DNA from: Lonsdalea britannica
GTDB lineage: Bacteria > Pseudomonadota > Gammaproteobacteria > Enterobacterales > Enterobacteriaceae
NCBI RefSeq assembly: GCF_946477055.1
Contig: NZ_CAMKXG010000199.1
Location: forward strand, 1-6,604
DNA length: 6,604 nucleotides
Direction of reading: 5' to 3'
Positions 5,436 to 6,604 of this stretch are shown here, one piece after another. Position 1 is the stretch's first letter; each line of letters begins with the position of its first letter. The position numbers were made by a program, and so were the translations under genes. The notes under the pieces were generated by a model, which saw nothing but the letters and a program-made list of their open reading frames with translations, searched no databases and was not told the origin of the DNA.

Positions 5436-6604
5436 ATGTTTAAAAATTTATCTATTCGTACCGGCTTGTTGGCATTACTTGGCGTAATGGCTTTTTTGCT
5501 TGTTTTGATCAGTGGAATGGGCGTAATCGCGATCAATAAAAGCTATCAGTCATTACAGATTATTAATCGTATCCAGGGTGTGGAGTTGGGCAACCTAGCC
5601 AGCAGCAACACGAATATGCAGCGTGTTCGAGTGGCGGCGTCGTTCGCGATCCGTGGGTTGGAAACTCAACAGTGGGAAGACGCGGCGGCGGCGGCTGGGC
5701 GTTCGGCGCATTATGCCGATGCGGCAAAAGAAGACCTGCAGCGTTTTTTTGATGCGACCAAAGGCACTGAGAAAAGTGAAGTTTTGGCGCACGACATTGA
5801 ACAGGCCTATAAAAATTATTACGAGCAGGGCATAGCGCCAATGTTGGATGCCCTGAAAAACCGGGACATCGCACGTTATTACAGTTATCAGGTCACACAG
5901 TTAAGACAATTGGGCACGGTGTTCGATAAGGCCAACAAAGCCTATTTTGATTACGCGCAGCAGGCCGGAGCCGATCAAGTGACGAAAGCGGCTTCGGATC
6001 GCTTCCAAATGCTGTGGCTGATCGCCATCTGCTGCCTCCTCGTTGTCGTGTTGATTTTCCTCTCTTGGGTGTTATTGCGCGGAATGTTGTTGAAACCGCT
6101 TAACACCGCCATCCATCATCTTGAATTCGTGGCTGCGGGTGATTTAACGCGAGCTTTACCGAGTCTGTCACGTAATGAGCTAGGACGCCTGAATGGGGCA
6201 TTGCATGCCATGCAGCAATCGTTGGCACATTCTGTGGTGCGGGTACGTGAAGCCAGCGAGCAGATTGATGTTGGTAGCCGGGAACTGGCGCAAGGTAATG
6301 ACGATCTGTCTCGTCGTACAGAAGAATCCGCCGCATCCTTGCAGGAGACTGCTGCCAGCATGGAGCAACTGACCTCGACGGTAAGAAACAATGCCGAGAA
6401 TGCGCGTCAGGGTCATACGTTGGCTGCCGATGTTGCAAGCACCGCACAGCAGGGTAACAAAGTGGTGCAGGAAGTGATGGCAAAAATGCAGGAGATATCC
6501 ACCAGCGCAGATAGCATTGGCAATATTCTTGGCGTGATCGACGGTATTGCCTTCCAGACCAACATTCTGGCGCTGAACGCGGCGGTGGAAGCGGCGCGTG
6601 CTGG
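5436..6604 (+). CDS. Methyl-accepting chemotaxis protein, Tar/Tsr type (3' end outside window)
   Basis: This is an inner-membrane chemoreceptor that signals ligand binding to the CheA-CheW complex. 389 codons are present, and about 160 residues (the signalling tip, return helix and any CheR/CheB-tethering tail) are cut off by the window edge. Seen in order: a short basic N-terminus, TM1 (about 10-32), a periplasmic four-helix-type sensor (about 33-190), TM2 (about 191-214, with the pair Cys199-Cys200), HAMP (about 215-267, with Pro221 and NELGRL 247-252), then the methylation helix TEESAASLQETAASMEQL (295-312). By alignment with E. coli Tar, Glu297, Glu304 and Gln311 are the adaptation sites. 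IDGIAFQTNILALNAAVEAARA leads toward the missing tip. The sensor keeps Arg73 and Thr154 of Tar but not Arg69. It starts at ATG 5436 behind GAGG, under a sigma-28 promoter. The ligand cannot be named from sequence. Confidence 0.95.
   Translation, partial: MFKNLSIRTGLLALLGVMAFLLVLISGMGVIAINKSYQSLQIINRIQGVELGNLASSNTNMQRVRVAASFAIRGLETQQWEDAAAAAGRSAHYADAAKEDLQRFFDATKGTEKSEVLAHDIEQAYKNYYEQGIAPMLDALKNRDIARYYSYQVTQLRQLGTVFDKANKAYFDYAQQAGADQVTKAASDRFQMLWLIAICCLLVVVLIFLSWVLLRGMLLKPLNTAIHHLEFVAAGDLTRALPSLSRNELGRLNGALHAMQQSLAHSVVRVREASEQIDVGSRELAQGNDDLSRRTEESAASLQETAASMEQLTSTVRNNAENARQGHTLAADVASTAQQGNKVVQEVMAKMQEISTSADSIGNILGVIDGIAFQTNILALNAAVEAARA

Noticed and set aside
5699..5710. A GCG-rich run (about 5680-5715) in the receptor gene as a possible simple repeat or frameshift point
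   Set aside because: The frame is continuous and encodes a short alanine stretch (DAAAAAG, residues 82-88) in a helical sensor; nothing is broken.
5623..5835. A 70-codon + strand frame inside the receptor gene
   Set aside because: It is out of frame with the receptor, whose sensor is continuous through this region. The translation is low-complexity and arginine-rich, typical of a shadow.

Overview
The window is a piece of a gammaproteobacterial chromosome, almost certainly from the order Enterobacterales. All genes are on the + strand, in the order serC (3' part) - aroA - cmk - rpsA - ihfB - methyl-accepting chemotaxis protein (5' part). The proteins resemble their Escherichia coli counterparts very closely: S1 has the same 557-residue length, IHF-beta the same 94 residues, and the PLP lysine of SerC falls where E. 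coli Lys198 would be. The gene order differs from E. coli K-12 in two places. No ycaL lies between aroA and cmk, and a chemotaxis receptor follows ihfB where E. coli has ycaI. This fits a motile relative outside the Escherichia/Salmonella group. Pectobacteriaceae (Pectobacterium, Dickeya, Brenneria and relatives) is my best guess, but that is inference from memory and not a database result.

Layout. Bases 1-789 hold the last 262 codons of serC. An 11-bp GC-rich hairpin with a T-run follows, inside what is an operon in E. coli, and aroA runs from 881 to 2170. A second hairpin closes aroA. The AT-rich gap of 184 bases before cmk contains a perfect TATAAT box and probably a promoter. cmk (2355-3044) is followed by a structured 104-base leader and rpsA (3149-4822), which lacks a normal Shine-Dalgarno sequence. 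A strong hairpin without a T-run separates rpsA from ihfB (4913-5197). ihfB ends at a classic intrinsic terminator (5265-5294). A FliA (sigma-28) promoter with an exact GCCGATAA -10 box lies at 5367-5393 and drives a chemoreceptor that starts at 5436 and runs off the right edge.

How the genes relate. serC and aroA form the mixed-function operon known from E. coli: serine/pyridoxal phosphate synthesis, and the shikimate pathway leading to aromatic amino acids and enterobactin-type siderophores. cmk, rpsA and ihfB form a growth-linked housekeeping cluster: CMP/dCMP salvage, the mRNA-binding ribosomal protein S1, and a nucleoid protein. The chemoreceptor is a separate unit that should be expressed with the late flagellar genes.

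I found no previously undescribed system. There are no CRISPR arrays, insertion sequences, tRNA/rRNA genes, phage genes or long repeats. The most useful observations are the sigma-28 promoter and lineage-specific placement of the receptor, its altered ligand pocket, the structured rpsA leader, and the terminator-like hairpin between serC and aroA.
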